A DNA stretch of 64,000 nucleotides, taken from contig JAYXKI010000003.1 in assembly GCA_037892935.1 (NCBI GenBank), positions 930,001 through 994,000 of the forward strand, in the 5' to 3' direction. A model generated the notes under the pieces. That model was given only the letters and a program-made list of their open reading frames with translations. It was not told where the DNA came from and made no database searches. The DNA is from Phlebopus portentosus (lineage: Eukaryota > Basidiomycota > Agaricomycetes > Boletales > Boletinellaceae). Position numbers and translations under genes: made by a program. Each line of letters opens with the position of its first letter. Position 1 is the stretch's first letter. Below are positions 48,327 through 59,034 of this stretch, in pieces.

Positions 48327-50571
48327 ATGGCTCCGCCTGAATCTCCACAAGCACCTGATGTAGACACTGATTATGAATTGGCACCAACCTCGGACAATGA
48401 GGAAAACTATACAGACGGTCCAGACGATTATCTCCTCCCTATGGTTGCAGACGAGGAACTAAAGCAATTTGGAAAAAAGTTCGAAAAGTATGTTCAGGGA
48501 GATTGGGGAGGGGTAAAATAGTTCCTCAACTCCACTCGAGCCCGTTACTGACAACTCTTACTGCCCAGTCTTTGATGCAAGCGAGACGCGATGTCTGCGC
48601 TCTTCAGGCCCTTTCGGCCAACACAAAACTTATACCCGCGAATTATGCCTCTGATTTTTGCGAAGTGCTCTGCTTCCATTTTCGAAAGGGTGTTCCGCTG
48701 GGTAAACTTCCTGCTAAGGATATAGGCACGACCGAACAGCTTGTCATCGTCTCCGTCTATGGTCTCGCCAGATTGCTCGAAGATCACGATGTCCAGTCAA
48801 ACATGGAGACGAGTTTATCTACATCGTGGGGAGCTATTATACACTGGTTGCTTTTCTTCAACGAGAATTTTGGGGTTACTAGCGAGAACTATAGCCTTGG
48901 TCGGTCGATGGCTATGCTACTCGCCCAAGTGTCGAAACTGGATAGGATTAAAGCGCGCATCTGTTCTAACTTCGACATGATAAAGCTCATCGTTGAGTAT
49001 TGGTCTGATGCAGATATTTCTGGTGCTGACGAAGAAGGCGATGCGTCACGGGCTCTCGCGAACTGTGGAAGCATTTCAGATGCCATTCGAAAAACCCTGA
49101 TCGGGCTTATTTTACGACGAAGCTCTGGCGTCGCATTGGCAGTGACGATGAAGTTCTCCCCAAGGATTGTAAACGCACAACGTTTCACTAAGAGCTGGAG
49201 GGCGCTCGACGGTTACGCACGGGCTTTGAACTTTTTCAGACCCATTCCCCCTGAAACTTCGTGTCCCATACAAATGTCATTTAACGTCGACGATGACGCC
49301 TGTGAGGTTATTGAACGGATGAGAGACGACCTTCCTGCTATTTTTCCTTGTCCTGGGGATGACGATTACCAATTCGCTTGTACTGCAATATCAGGACTCG
49401 CCTCTTTCTACGCTTACACGTTTGAGCAGACATATGGAACAGCTCTTGCTAGACGATTGCTTTTCTCCGGCTTTCTAGCAAGCCTTTTCCAGTTTTCTGG
49501 GTTCTTGAGAAAGAATCCTATGATGACGTCTTTTCGCGCTCTTGTGTCGGAAGTAGTGATTCAGACGCTACCGCGTTACCTTGGCCAATATTCTTTGTTG
49601 GCTACTTTCAAAGACGACTACTTTCAGAACTATTCCAAGGAGGGTTGGGAGAAAATCGCCAAATCACCAGTAGTAAACGAGTGGAGCCTGTTTGAAGGCT
49701 TCCTTCTTGAGCGGCTCGCTTACAAGGCACTCTTTGACGATAACCAGGACCAAGGCGGTAAACTAAACTATTGCGGAAACGTGAGTAGACGTCCTGCCTC
49801 ATGAGTTATCCATTCGTATTATGATTCTGATTGATCTGCTCGTCAGCCCGACTGCCAGAAGGTTGATGAGAGCAATACCTTTCAAGTGTGCTCAGCGTGC
49901 AAGACTGCACGTTATTGTTCTAAGGAGTGTCAACTGACAGCTTGGAAGTATAAAGGTCATAAACATAACTGTAAGAATCAAGGTGAGCTAGACTAGCTTT
50001 TCCGTTTGTATCTCGTTCTTAATAGCGTCTTTCATCAGATCCAGAAGTAGAAAAGAATCGCGAATTCGTATTTTATTGCATCCGCAGAGATATCATCCGC
50101 CATCTACCAGGTCTCCGGGTTCTTGCAAAGCAGAAGCTGAAGAATATTGACTTTAATCTTGTGGGCGTGGGGATTGATTATACTCGACTGCCAACGAGGT
50201 TCGAGGTCTACCGTTTGCAAACCCTTCTCTCTCAAATCTCTGGCCATGAACCCGCGACCGCAACGCGCTTGACTGGATTGCTGAAGAAGGCGAAGAAAGG
50301 TGTAAAGGATGAAGTCTTCATACGGGCTATGCTCCCTTACGGAAGCGGTAAAACGAAGACGGAATATGTTGAAGTTTCGTTGAAGTCAGTCGATGCATTC
50401 ACTGTTTCCGAGAACGAAAGGCATTCAATCGACCAGAGGATCAAGCGGCCTGTCGGCGTCTGCGGTCGTAGCCCGTTAGAAGTTGTTCCACATGACAAAG
50501 CGGACAAATATATGGCGGAGAAGTTGGAACCTGAATTGATGGGAGCCCTTGACACCTCACTTTGGAAATGA
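48327..50571 (+). CDS. MYND-type zinc finger protein
   Basis: The first exon (MAPPESPQAPDVDTDYELAP) is acidic. A phase-0 intron at about 48516-48568 joins it to a 400-codon exon of helical, non-repetitive sequence (SNMETSLSTSWGAIIHWLLF, LGRSMAMLLAQVSKLDRIKA, FQFSGFLRKNPMMTSFRALV) of no named family. The MYND finger is split by an intron at 49782-49847: the cysteine pair YCGN / PDCQKVDE, then FQVCSACKTARYCSKECQLT and AWKYKGHKHNC, giving the full Cys/His set. A C-terminal domain of about 170 residues follows (FVFYCIRRDIIRHLPGLRVL), ending GALDTSLWK. MYND fingers usually mediate protein binding; no SET domain is present, so methyltransferase activity is not implied. Basidiomycetes often carry families of such proteins. 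Confidence 0.82.
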
Positions 50572-50723
50572 AACAGAATTCGCTTGATGACTGCATTCTA
50601 GATTATAGCATAGTATTCTCAGTGAGGGGTTCAATAATAATTCAGCCCTACTGTGTGGCACGTGATGGTATTTATGCCTCGACTGACTGACTGACAAAAA
50701 ATTAAGGATAGAAAGGATCCTGC

Positions 50724-52218
50724 ATGCCGCGTCTCCTGCCTCGTCTACTCAAATGGCTTGAGTGCAATCCACCATCTCGGCCAGATTTTCGTGGTCCTCT
50801 TGCGAAAAGACGTCGGAAAATACTTTCTTTATGGAAACCGATTCCCTCCCCGGATGAACTCAACAAATCTCTTATTCTAAACAATCGACAGGAGTCGTTC
50901 CTCCTTGAAGGCGATGAAATTATTGTAAAGCAAAATGCACTTACGAGACATAAATCTCTTCCGCCGGTGGTGAAGCTTCAGAAAAATCAAGAAGGCCAGA
51001 CTATTGATCGGGATGCCCCTCGGGAAATGTCAGAGCCGGAGAAGCAGTGGTGGTCAAGCCCGTACTGTGAGTGTTGAATTCATCGCGATCTGGCTATGCC
51101 CAACTTGAAGCAACACAGTGAGAATGCTCTCGTCCCCTGTCCGAAGCTGTATCTCAAGCAATAGACATCTTCCTACCGGTAAGTTCTTGCACTTTTTCCC
51201 GTCGAATTGGAATAATTCTGATGAATATACTTCAGACTTTTTGATACGGCTTACTGCGGTATGCATGCCAAGAAACAATGCCACCACTAGGATCACAACA
51301 ATTTTGGTTCCGAGTGGTATCCTGCACCCGAGATTTGCCAGTCGCCAACAAAGACTTGTCTATTACGTGACGTGCTGGAAGGAGGCATTAAAGGAAACTC
51401 TATCAAGAGGTATGTCCCGGGTTACAACCATTTCTGAATCATGTCTGATACAAACCGTTGAAGGTGATTACAAAAAGCCGATCCATAATATAAATGTACA
51501 CCGTCTTCTATTGGATCAGATATCAAGTCAGCTCCGACAGCGTGTTCTGCAAGAGCTCGAAATGCTCGCTCTCAGACTGAAGGCTGCACCACGAACGTTG
51601 TGTGAGGACGTCGTTATCCGGCGCCTGACGCGGTCGGAATGGACCACCATGAAGACCACAGGGCATGTTCCCTGGGAAGGTGCAGTTTGTGTCCTCATTG
51701 TTCCTCCCGTGAATAAGGATCCTGTTACGAAACAGAGGCCGCTACCTAATTATGAGGATGTCCCACCAGAGGTTTCCGAATGCAATGTCGAGACTGCTCG
51801 GCCACTTCCACCTCTTCCACTTCTATCGACAATGTACCCTGCACAAGAGCCGTCCTACGAAGAGCCTTTAGAATTTCTTCAGGACACTCATTTACCACAT
51901 TCTCGTGTTCCTGTTTACAACGGGCTTGCCTTATTCCCATCCCGACCTCAACGATCTGCCTTACATAAAAAGCTCTGTGAGGTTCTCGATATCGAAAATC
52001 GAGTACGGTGGAAACAGAAGATGCGCTCAGACGAACGTCTGCGCAATGAAAAACCTAGCCATGCATTCGTCGTTTTTTCGAGCAGGAAGACAGTTACGAG
52101 AGCTGACACTGTCCCATTGGCTATCGCATTATGGAGGATAAGGATGTGGGAGGGCTCGGGCTGGGGTGATTGCGACTGGCTTACACATAGATCTCCCGGA
52201 AATGACCTTGCTTTGTAG
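50724..52218 (+). CDS. conserved fungal protein, function unknown
   Basis: Three exons join into about 450 residues: MPRLLPRLLKWLECNPPSRP in exon 1, LRMLSSPVRSCISSNRHLPT in exon 2, and DFLIRLTAVCMPRNNATTRI followed by TTILVPSGILHPRFASRQQR and YYVTCWKEALKETL. Later parts include LLLDQISSQLRQRVLQELEM, TRSEWTTMKTTGHVPWEGAV and a C-terminus ending RSPGNDLAL. The basic, Arg/Leu-rich N-terminus could be a mitochondrial presequence, and the basic globular body would fit a mitochondrial RNA- or ribosome-related protein, but this is only inference. No membrane segment. The start at 50724 is the first ATG, 152 bp after the preceding stop codon. Confidence 0.65.
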
Positions 52219-52358
52219 TAGACACTTGCTTTGCATTGGATATACTCAGACAATACCCGCAATCACTGAAGTAATACAATCAAAATCGCATCTCGCGTGT
52301 CATTTCACCCACAACAATTGAGAAGCTGTTGAACATGTGCAATTGAAGAGATTCTAAA

Positions 52359-53342
52359 CTACACTTCTATAGCCATAGGATCCGGCAGGACTTCAGCTTT
52401 GCTGACGTTTCCAATGACTTCTTTGCCTTCCCAGAACTTTGGTAACTCGTTCCCGGGGACAAACAACCGCTCAACACCATCTTTTGTGATGACGCACATG
52501 CGGATAACACCTCCAGAGGAGCCATCACGCGACATGGCAAGAGCAAGGGCTAACGAATAAATTAGATACCGTTCGTAATGTAAAGCGGATTGCTCACTAT
52601 TCTTGACAAAGTTGACGGTCTCGTCACGTCCCCAACCATCCCGGTACGTTGCATCACAGTACCCGTATACGTATGTTGAACCGGATCCTGGAAACAATGA
52701 GAAACAGATGAACAACATAAACAATGGATGCGTACCTCCGATGGCCCAAGGTTGACGGAACAGTCCACCACCGAGGGGGATATTGTACACAGACGGGCCG
52801 ACTTCACTATCCCAGCCCGCAACAATGATACCAGCGCTCAATTGGTCTTTGTTCCCATAGCACATTCTCTGGAAGAGCGTTGCAACAGAGTGTACGGACG
52901 GACGTTCGCCATATTGTTGGCTTTGCGAAGGTGACATTAGAGGCACGGAATAACCCTAAGAATTATATACTTTGATCACATACTTGTACATTTGGCTGTA
53001 GTAGTGGACGATATCGGCAATTGCTTGTGTATCAGCAGCGGAACCAGAACGACAGCAGTATATACGGTCATGGATGTGAGTTAATTTGTCGGTAACACGG
53101 TTGGCCTACAAGTTATTAGAAACAAGACTCAAGTCCCGAATAAAGATAGGTCAGCGTACGATGTAGCTGCCCATGGTTGTTCGACTGTCTGCACCAATCA
53201 CAACACCCCCATCGAACTGAACGGCCATAATTGAGGTCTAAATTTCCCGACTAGTTCAGTGTGTTTGCATTGTGGAGTATGCTGAATAATCTACCCCGAG
53301 GTTGACCTCGCCCTTCTTCAGATGCTGAATGTCGACCTGCAT
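52359..53342 (-). CDS. PRE3: 20S proteasome subunit beta1 (PSMB6/Pre3 type)
   Basis: Catalytic beta subunit with caspase-like (post-acidic) activity. Minus-strand exons: a propeptide ([16 protein letters not shown]) is followed directly by the active-site threonine in [20 protein letters not shown], so processing between Gly and Thr exposes the N-terminal nucleophile. Then [100 protein letters not shown] and [17 protein letters not shown]. The set of residues around [12 protein letters not shown] identifies beta1. It is divergent from the Rpn12 gene, with 155 bp between start codons, which suggests shared control. Confidence 0.94.
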
Positions 53343-53497
53343 GGCTGAGTTGTGGTACGGTCAAGAGATGAGCGAGTCAGTCACGCATTCAGTCAGAGTG
53401 GCGAGGACGAGATGACGCGTCGAGACGCGCGTCTTGATTTCTACAAACCGAACCTGAACCGTGGTCTCCAGCTCCTCACCTTCGTTCGTGAACATTC
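53343..53497. promoter_or_regulatory. bidirectional promoter between beta1 and Rpn12
   Basis: 155 bp between divergent start codons of two proteasome genes. No exact copy of the yeast proteasome element GGTGGCAAA was seen. Shared control is inferred from arrangement only. Confidence 0.5.
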
Positions 53498-54588
53498 ATG
53501 GCACCATCCCAGCAACTAGTGAAGGACTATCAGAGCCTCATACGCGCTTTTGAGAGTCGACCGTGCAACCTGAAGAAGTGCGGTGAACTCCTGACTCGAC
53601 TGAAGGTGCGATTTTGTGTCTATCGATATCCTGAATTTATTCTCATATTCTTTGTATAGGTTGGACTGGTCACCGCGGGGCTATTACCTGTACTTCCAAA
53701 GTCCGAATCAAGTGTGGAAGACTTAGTGGTCGTCCGTAAGCATGCCTGCTTCATTATCCGTGAACTATTCCATGGGACACTTATCTTGGACATGCTAGGT
53801 AACATACTTGAGATTGGAGCATTTTGGAGTATTAGAAGCAAGGATATTCCCTCGTTTGATCGATATTTCGCTCAGCTACAGACACTCTACAATGACTACA
53901 GGTGATCTTTAGACTTCCACATTGGATTCTATAAATTATTGACTATCTTCGTTAGCACCGTCCTCCCACCTTCACCACGAGAGCATCCTCTCGTAGGGCT
54001 CAACCTGATCCGTCTTCTGACGCAAAACCGCATCGCCGATTTCCATACGACACTCGAAGCAATCCGTCTGTCTCCCGAAGCAGCAGCCGAGAATCCTTAC
54101 ATTGCTCATCCCGTTGCAGTCGAACGCTGGCTCATGGAGGGCAGCTATAGCAAGGTTTGGAGTGCGCGAGAAGAGGCTCCTGCTGAAGAATACCGATTCT
54201 TTGTCGACAGCTTAATTGGTACTATACGGTATGTGTTTTGCGAGCTATCTTTCAGATACTTAGCTGACGATGCTTCTTGTAGGAATGAAATCGCAAGCTG
54301 TGAAGAAGTGGCGTATGATAGCTTACCCTTGAAAGATGCTGCTACGTTACTGTTTTTCACAAACCGGAATGAACTGCTGGCGTTCGCTCAGCAGGTGCGT
54401 AATGTTCTTTTAGTCTGGCCTGAATTCCATTGCTGATCCGTTCGGATGTATAGCGAGGGTGGCAGATCAATCTCATCGAGGAAACGATCACATTCAAAAA
54501 GAAGGATGAGGAGAAGATAGTTGTTCCAACAACCAAACTTATTAGCGCCAATCTCGCGTACGCCAGGGAACTAGAGCAGATCGTGTAG
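53498..54588 (+). CDS. RPN12: 26S proteasome regulatory subunit Rpn12 (PSMD8)
   Basis: Non-ATPase lid subunit with a PCI domain, needed for lid-base assembly. Exons join to give [40 protein letters not shown], then [34 protein letters not shown], the family signature. Then [75 protein letters not shown] and the PCI end [20 protein letters not shown]. The intron 53736-53798 is 63 nt, a multiple of three, and has no in-frame stop, so its retention would insert 21 residues ([11 protein letters not shown]...) without breaking the frame. The spliced form matches the family. Confidence 0.94.
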
Positions 54589-54670
54589 ATGCGTTTCGAT
54601 ATTTAAGTCTTCTTGAGCCTTCAAGTGTCTGGTTTGAACGAAATCATGAGATTGGAACGTTACGATACAT

Positions 54671-55756
54671 CTACTCCGGCGCAAACTCCTCTAATGCCGC
54701 ACGTGCCTTTTCTTCCGCTTCTTTGAGAAGATCGGAAGGTACTTGTACATGCCTGAAGTTGCTTTCAGAGCAGATCCATGATATTTCCAGCTCAAAATCC
54801 TTATCCTTGGCCGCGTCTTCGTGAACGACGTGGATTCTGACACGACAACTGTTAACTTAAGGTAAGTTTTTCAATGGTTTGTATGCTTACATGCGTGCCG
54901 CTTCAATGACAGCTTCTCGCGCTGTTAACTCATCAAACTTGAGTTTCTCGAGTTCAGTTTTTGCAAGCTGCTGTCCTTTCCCGATCGCAGCCCCTTTGTA
55001 GCCCTGTACACCAATCACTTTAGTGGTTCTTCGATTATTAAATGACTGAAACGCACATAAAACACTCCACTCGGCTCAACAACAAGGAGAGCAGGACCGG
55101 TTTTGTCTACGGCGCCAAGAATGCTGCTCGCTCCGAAGGGGCGAACTGACGAATACAGGGTATATGCTTGCACATACAGACTTAGTCTGTCGGCTACTGC
55201 CTAAAAGGCAAGAAGTTAAATTCCATGCCAATTTGAAGGAATGGTGCATACTTACCGAAAGTGTTGGAGGAGAACGGTAGGTATCACGATAACTCAGAGA
55301 TTCATCTCGCGCACGATTGGCGAGATAGCGACCATCAGCCAGTAGCCCAGCCGTGGCCTATGCCCAAAGTCAGAAATGAATTCCATGACCGTAAGAACTT
55401 CAATGAGACTACCATGCCAATATGTCGGTCTATCGCTTGAATTCGCCGATTTGCGCCTGGGACAAGAAGTTTCGATTGTACGAGCTTCTCGACCGCTAGC
55501 ACGACACCATCCCCGACCCTAATACCTATGGCTGTTCTAATATTCCACAAGGGCATCAGAGGACGTTCGATGGAGCGTTTAAGAGTGTAAGACTGACCCC
55601 GAATTCTCGACTGCTTTATTCGCATATTCCACCTATCCAAAAGAGAATTAATTTAAAATGGGGATACAAAAGTTAGATGAATCATACTTGAAATATGCGA
55701 CCGTCTGGAGAATATGTCGATGCTGAGAGATCGTACCCAGTACCTATGGAAGTCAT
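54671..55756 (-). CDS. PRE10: 20S proteasome subunit alpha7 (PSMA3/Pre10 type)
   Basis: Alpha-ring subunit. Minus-strand exons begin [34 protein letters not shown], the alpha-type N-terminus with the YSPDGR...QVEYA signature; GTGYDLSAS identifies the alpha7 (human alpha3) type. Next [111 protein letters not shown] and [10 protein letters not shown]. The end is acidic ([14 protein letters not shown]), as expected. The stop lies 82 bp from the Rpn12 stop (convergent), and the start is 174 bp from the divergent Nup82 gene. Confidence 0.94.
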
Positions 55757-55930
55757 TATTGTCTGTGGTGAGGTGAATGTGTATACGCGTCTCTCTCTAG
55801 AGCCCAGGACGCGTAGGCGTGTCAGTCGTGAGATCATCATGCCTTTGTGAGAAGAGAAAGACGCACACGTGATCCGTGTCTTCCTTTCAATCAATGCTTA
55901 CGACCTTGCGCTGAACAACAGCTTGTCTTC

Positions 55931-58853
55931 ATGGCGTCTGAAAGCAACTGGCAAGATTTTCTGGATGGGCATCCAATATTCCTAGGGACAAATAGCTCAG
56001 TCAAGAATCTCGCTGAGCTCCCGCTCAGTTCTGTAAAAGAACGCAAGACTGATGGTGATGGAGATCCCGATGCCACATCCACTTCCCGTAGGCGCCAGGT
56101 TATGTGCATGAAAGACTCAGATCTCATAGTCGCCTGCGGAAGCGAGATCAGAATGACATGTCTTGCTGATGCTAAGGTTTCTGGTGGTTCAAAGAAAACA
56201 TACAAAGTATGCTCTGGTGTCGTCACTTAATTGAATCGTTCATTGACGTGGCTGTTCATAGGTATTACACACACCAAACATTGACTTCGAGATACGCCAG
56301 ATCTGCCTTAACCCGAACAAAAAGCTCTTAGCGGCTGTTGGAGCTTCTCGGGTGGCAGTCGTGGTACTTCCAAGGACCGGATCTATGAAGCTTGGTTCGT
56401 CCCGGATTGACTGCAAGTAAGTTCTGATCTCGTATTCCACTTATCAAATCCAAACGACCTTCATAAGATCTCTACAAGTAGGGTCGAACTATCACTCAAA
56501 ATCATCCTCCCCGATTGTCAAAGCTGACTGGCATCCATGGGGAGAGGCGGGATCGACATTACTTGTCATGACCGTGGACGGCAAGATGCGCGAATATGAC
56601 GTATCCTTTGACCCGGACGAACCACAAAAGACTCTGGATTTTGTGTCGGAGAAGAAGAAAGGATCATACGCGGCTATTGACGATTCGGAACGAGAGGTCG
56701 TTTCGTTTGCTTTTGGCAAAGGGAGAGCAGATTGGGGCCCTCTGACTGTGTACGCTTTAATGAAGAGCGGTGACATCTACGCCTTTTGTCCATATCTACC
56801 TGAAAATGCGTGAGTTACATCGCTATCAAGACTGGTGCTTCTAGATTTATATGCTTTATATCAGATCCGTACCTTCCTCATACTTACACGCTCTTGAATG
56901 TTTTGTCGCAGCAAAAGAAGAGTTCGCTGCAGAAGGCAAGAAAGGCGTTAGTAAATCCTTCTCCACACTATACGATTACCAGCGAAAGTACGTCAATGGA
57001 CTGTTGAAACAAGTTCCACCGGTACCGTCGTCGCCTTCAGTATCTCGCTCTGTGTTCATTCGTACTCCCAAGTCCTTCCCAGGGCACCCATCCCGACAAG
57101 GACCCTTTTTTCTGCAACCTTCACCGCCTGAGCTGAAGGAAAGTCCAGGAGCTGATGCGACGGACATCATATATATCACACTTGGTAGTGCTTTTGCCGG
57201 CACAGATGATCAGGAAGATGCGACATCACTCTCAAGCGAGAGGCTCGGTGTAATACTGGTGGCGTTTCAGGATGGCAAGGTGGATGTATATCTGGATCTA
57301 GAGAAAGTGGAAGCCAAATGGGATACGACAATAATAACGGTAAGCAGAACATCCATCCTGACAATACTTGAGCCCTTAATCGAATCGCCTTCAGGCTTCC
57401 CTGAACTCGAGGCCTGCAATCACGACGTACGAAACGATCGACCTGGGCTTACTAAGTCAACTGGTATCTGCTTCAAAAGTACCTGACACTGTGCTGTTAG
57501 ATTTGATTGAAAGCAACCACGTCACCTTTTATCCGGATCCTATTTATGATGACACGATCTATGCATATCATGCATTCGGAGCCCATGCTTTAAATTTCAG
57601 CGCGACTTTTCAAATTCTGGCTTCCGCGATGAAAGAAGAGGATGAAAAGGTACTCCAGGATAACATAAAACAATCAACAAACAACAGCGTGCAGACTCTC
57701 CTCAGTACCTATTCCACTGACCGACAGTGAGTTTTTTTTCCCTTTCTTCCGGTTCTATGTCACTGACTTGTAGCAAAAGATCAACGTGTCCAGTTATTGC
57801 GGCCGTTATCCCAAAAGACGTTTATCTCACTTACACCATTTTCATGCTCACAGCTACGATGCGCGTTGCTACACACACTCTTACTCTTCGTTCCGAAAGC
57901 GCTGATGGACTCGAATTGGTTGAGAGTTCACAAGACACCTCTGGGTTGCCTGCTCTGCCCTCCTCTTCCTACCCTCCAGCGTACGTCTCGCTTCTGACGG
58001 CCGAGCCGTTCTCTGTTCCTCCGGTTCTTTCACGTCCGGTTGGCCTTCCGACCGTTTCGAACGTTCCGGTACCTCGATCTCACAGTATCAAAGATGAGAT
58101 TCGCGTTACACCAGAAACTCTGCGTTATCTCGCGAACGTACAGGAGCGTATATCCAGCGAGATGCATGAAGCAATCATTGCATGTCGCCAGTTGAAAGGT
58201 CGCGGAGACATGCAAAGGCAAGAGTACGAACGGCTGCAGAAGAGGGTCGCGGAGCTCGTTGGACGGACACAAACTCTGCTAGGTCCCCGCAAAAACAAGC
58301 TTCAAGAGCGCCTGCAGTCTGTACAGGCCGAGCAGACTAGGCTACTGGGGAGAATGGACAGGCTTCTCCATGCTCTTATCCGGCAGGCTTCTCCAGAGCT
58401 CAATGAACATGAAACCAGATGGTTTGAGGAGTTGCAGCGCATGAAGGCTCAAGTGTTAGGTATAGGCCGATATGATCCTGATTCTTTGAGAGTGCGGATC
58501 AAGCAGGTGACCAAAGACATTTCAATTATATTCTTTGGTTGACATCGTCTCTGTACAGTTACAAACAGAGTTTGAACGGCTCATGCCGGCTCTTAAACAA
58601 CTGGCAAAAGAGCAGGCTGAGCGGAAGGCCCAACTTGAAGAGCATAATATAGGAGCTGGTCATTCATACATGAAGAGTTATGAGCGGTTGTCCAGGACCG
58701 AGTGAGTCTACTTTATTTCACCACAAAGAGTTGACTTCCCTAAAGCTGTTCATTCCTCTCAGGTCTAAGAAGATCGAAGACGCGATGGTGCAGGTCACAA
58801 AGCTTGCACGGAAACTGGAGATTGCTAGTTTAAGTACACCGCCATTAGCTTAA
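55931..58853 (+). CDS. nucleoporin Nup82/Nup88
   Basis: Cytoplasmic-side nucleoporin that anchors Nsp1 and Nup159 and serves mRNA export. Exons give an N-terminal beta-propeller: MASESNWQDFLDGHPIFLGT, MKDSDLIVACGSEIRMTCLA, VLHTPNIDFEIRQICLNPNK KLLAAVGASRVAVVVLP, DWHPWGEAGSTLLVMTVDGK and GSYAAIDDSEREVVSFAFGK. Further blades include DIIYITLGSAFAG and AFQDGKVDVYLDLEKVEAKW. The C-terminal half is coiled coil (ETLRYLANVQERISSEMHEA, RVAELVGRTQTLLGPRKNKL, QTEFERLMPALKQLAKEQAE), ending EIASLSTPPLA. The HPWGEAGSTLLVMTVDGKMREYD segment is typical of Nup88/Nup82. Its neighbour downstream, on the same strand and 181 bp away, codes its direct partner Nsp1. The ATG at 55931 begins the conserved region. Confidence 0.88.
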
Positions 58854-59034
58854 ATATTCCATCATTGTAGCACAGGGATTGGCTGTATTTCTTTCAGGCG
58901 TGATTTGAATTAATCAGAGAGAATTTATTTGAATTTTGTTTCGTACGGTCCGTACGCGTTGATCGACGCTTGTCACGTAATCTGAACGAAAGTCCCATTT
59001 AGGGAGTCACCGTTGTTCACTTCTCACTCAAACC

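Noticed and set aside
53736..53798. Reading the Rpn12 intron as coding sequence
   Set aside because: Although open, the 21 extra residues interrupt a segment that otherwise matches the family; canonical GT-AG sites bound it.
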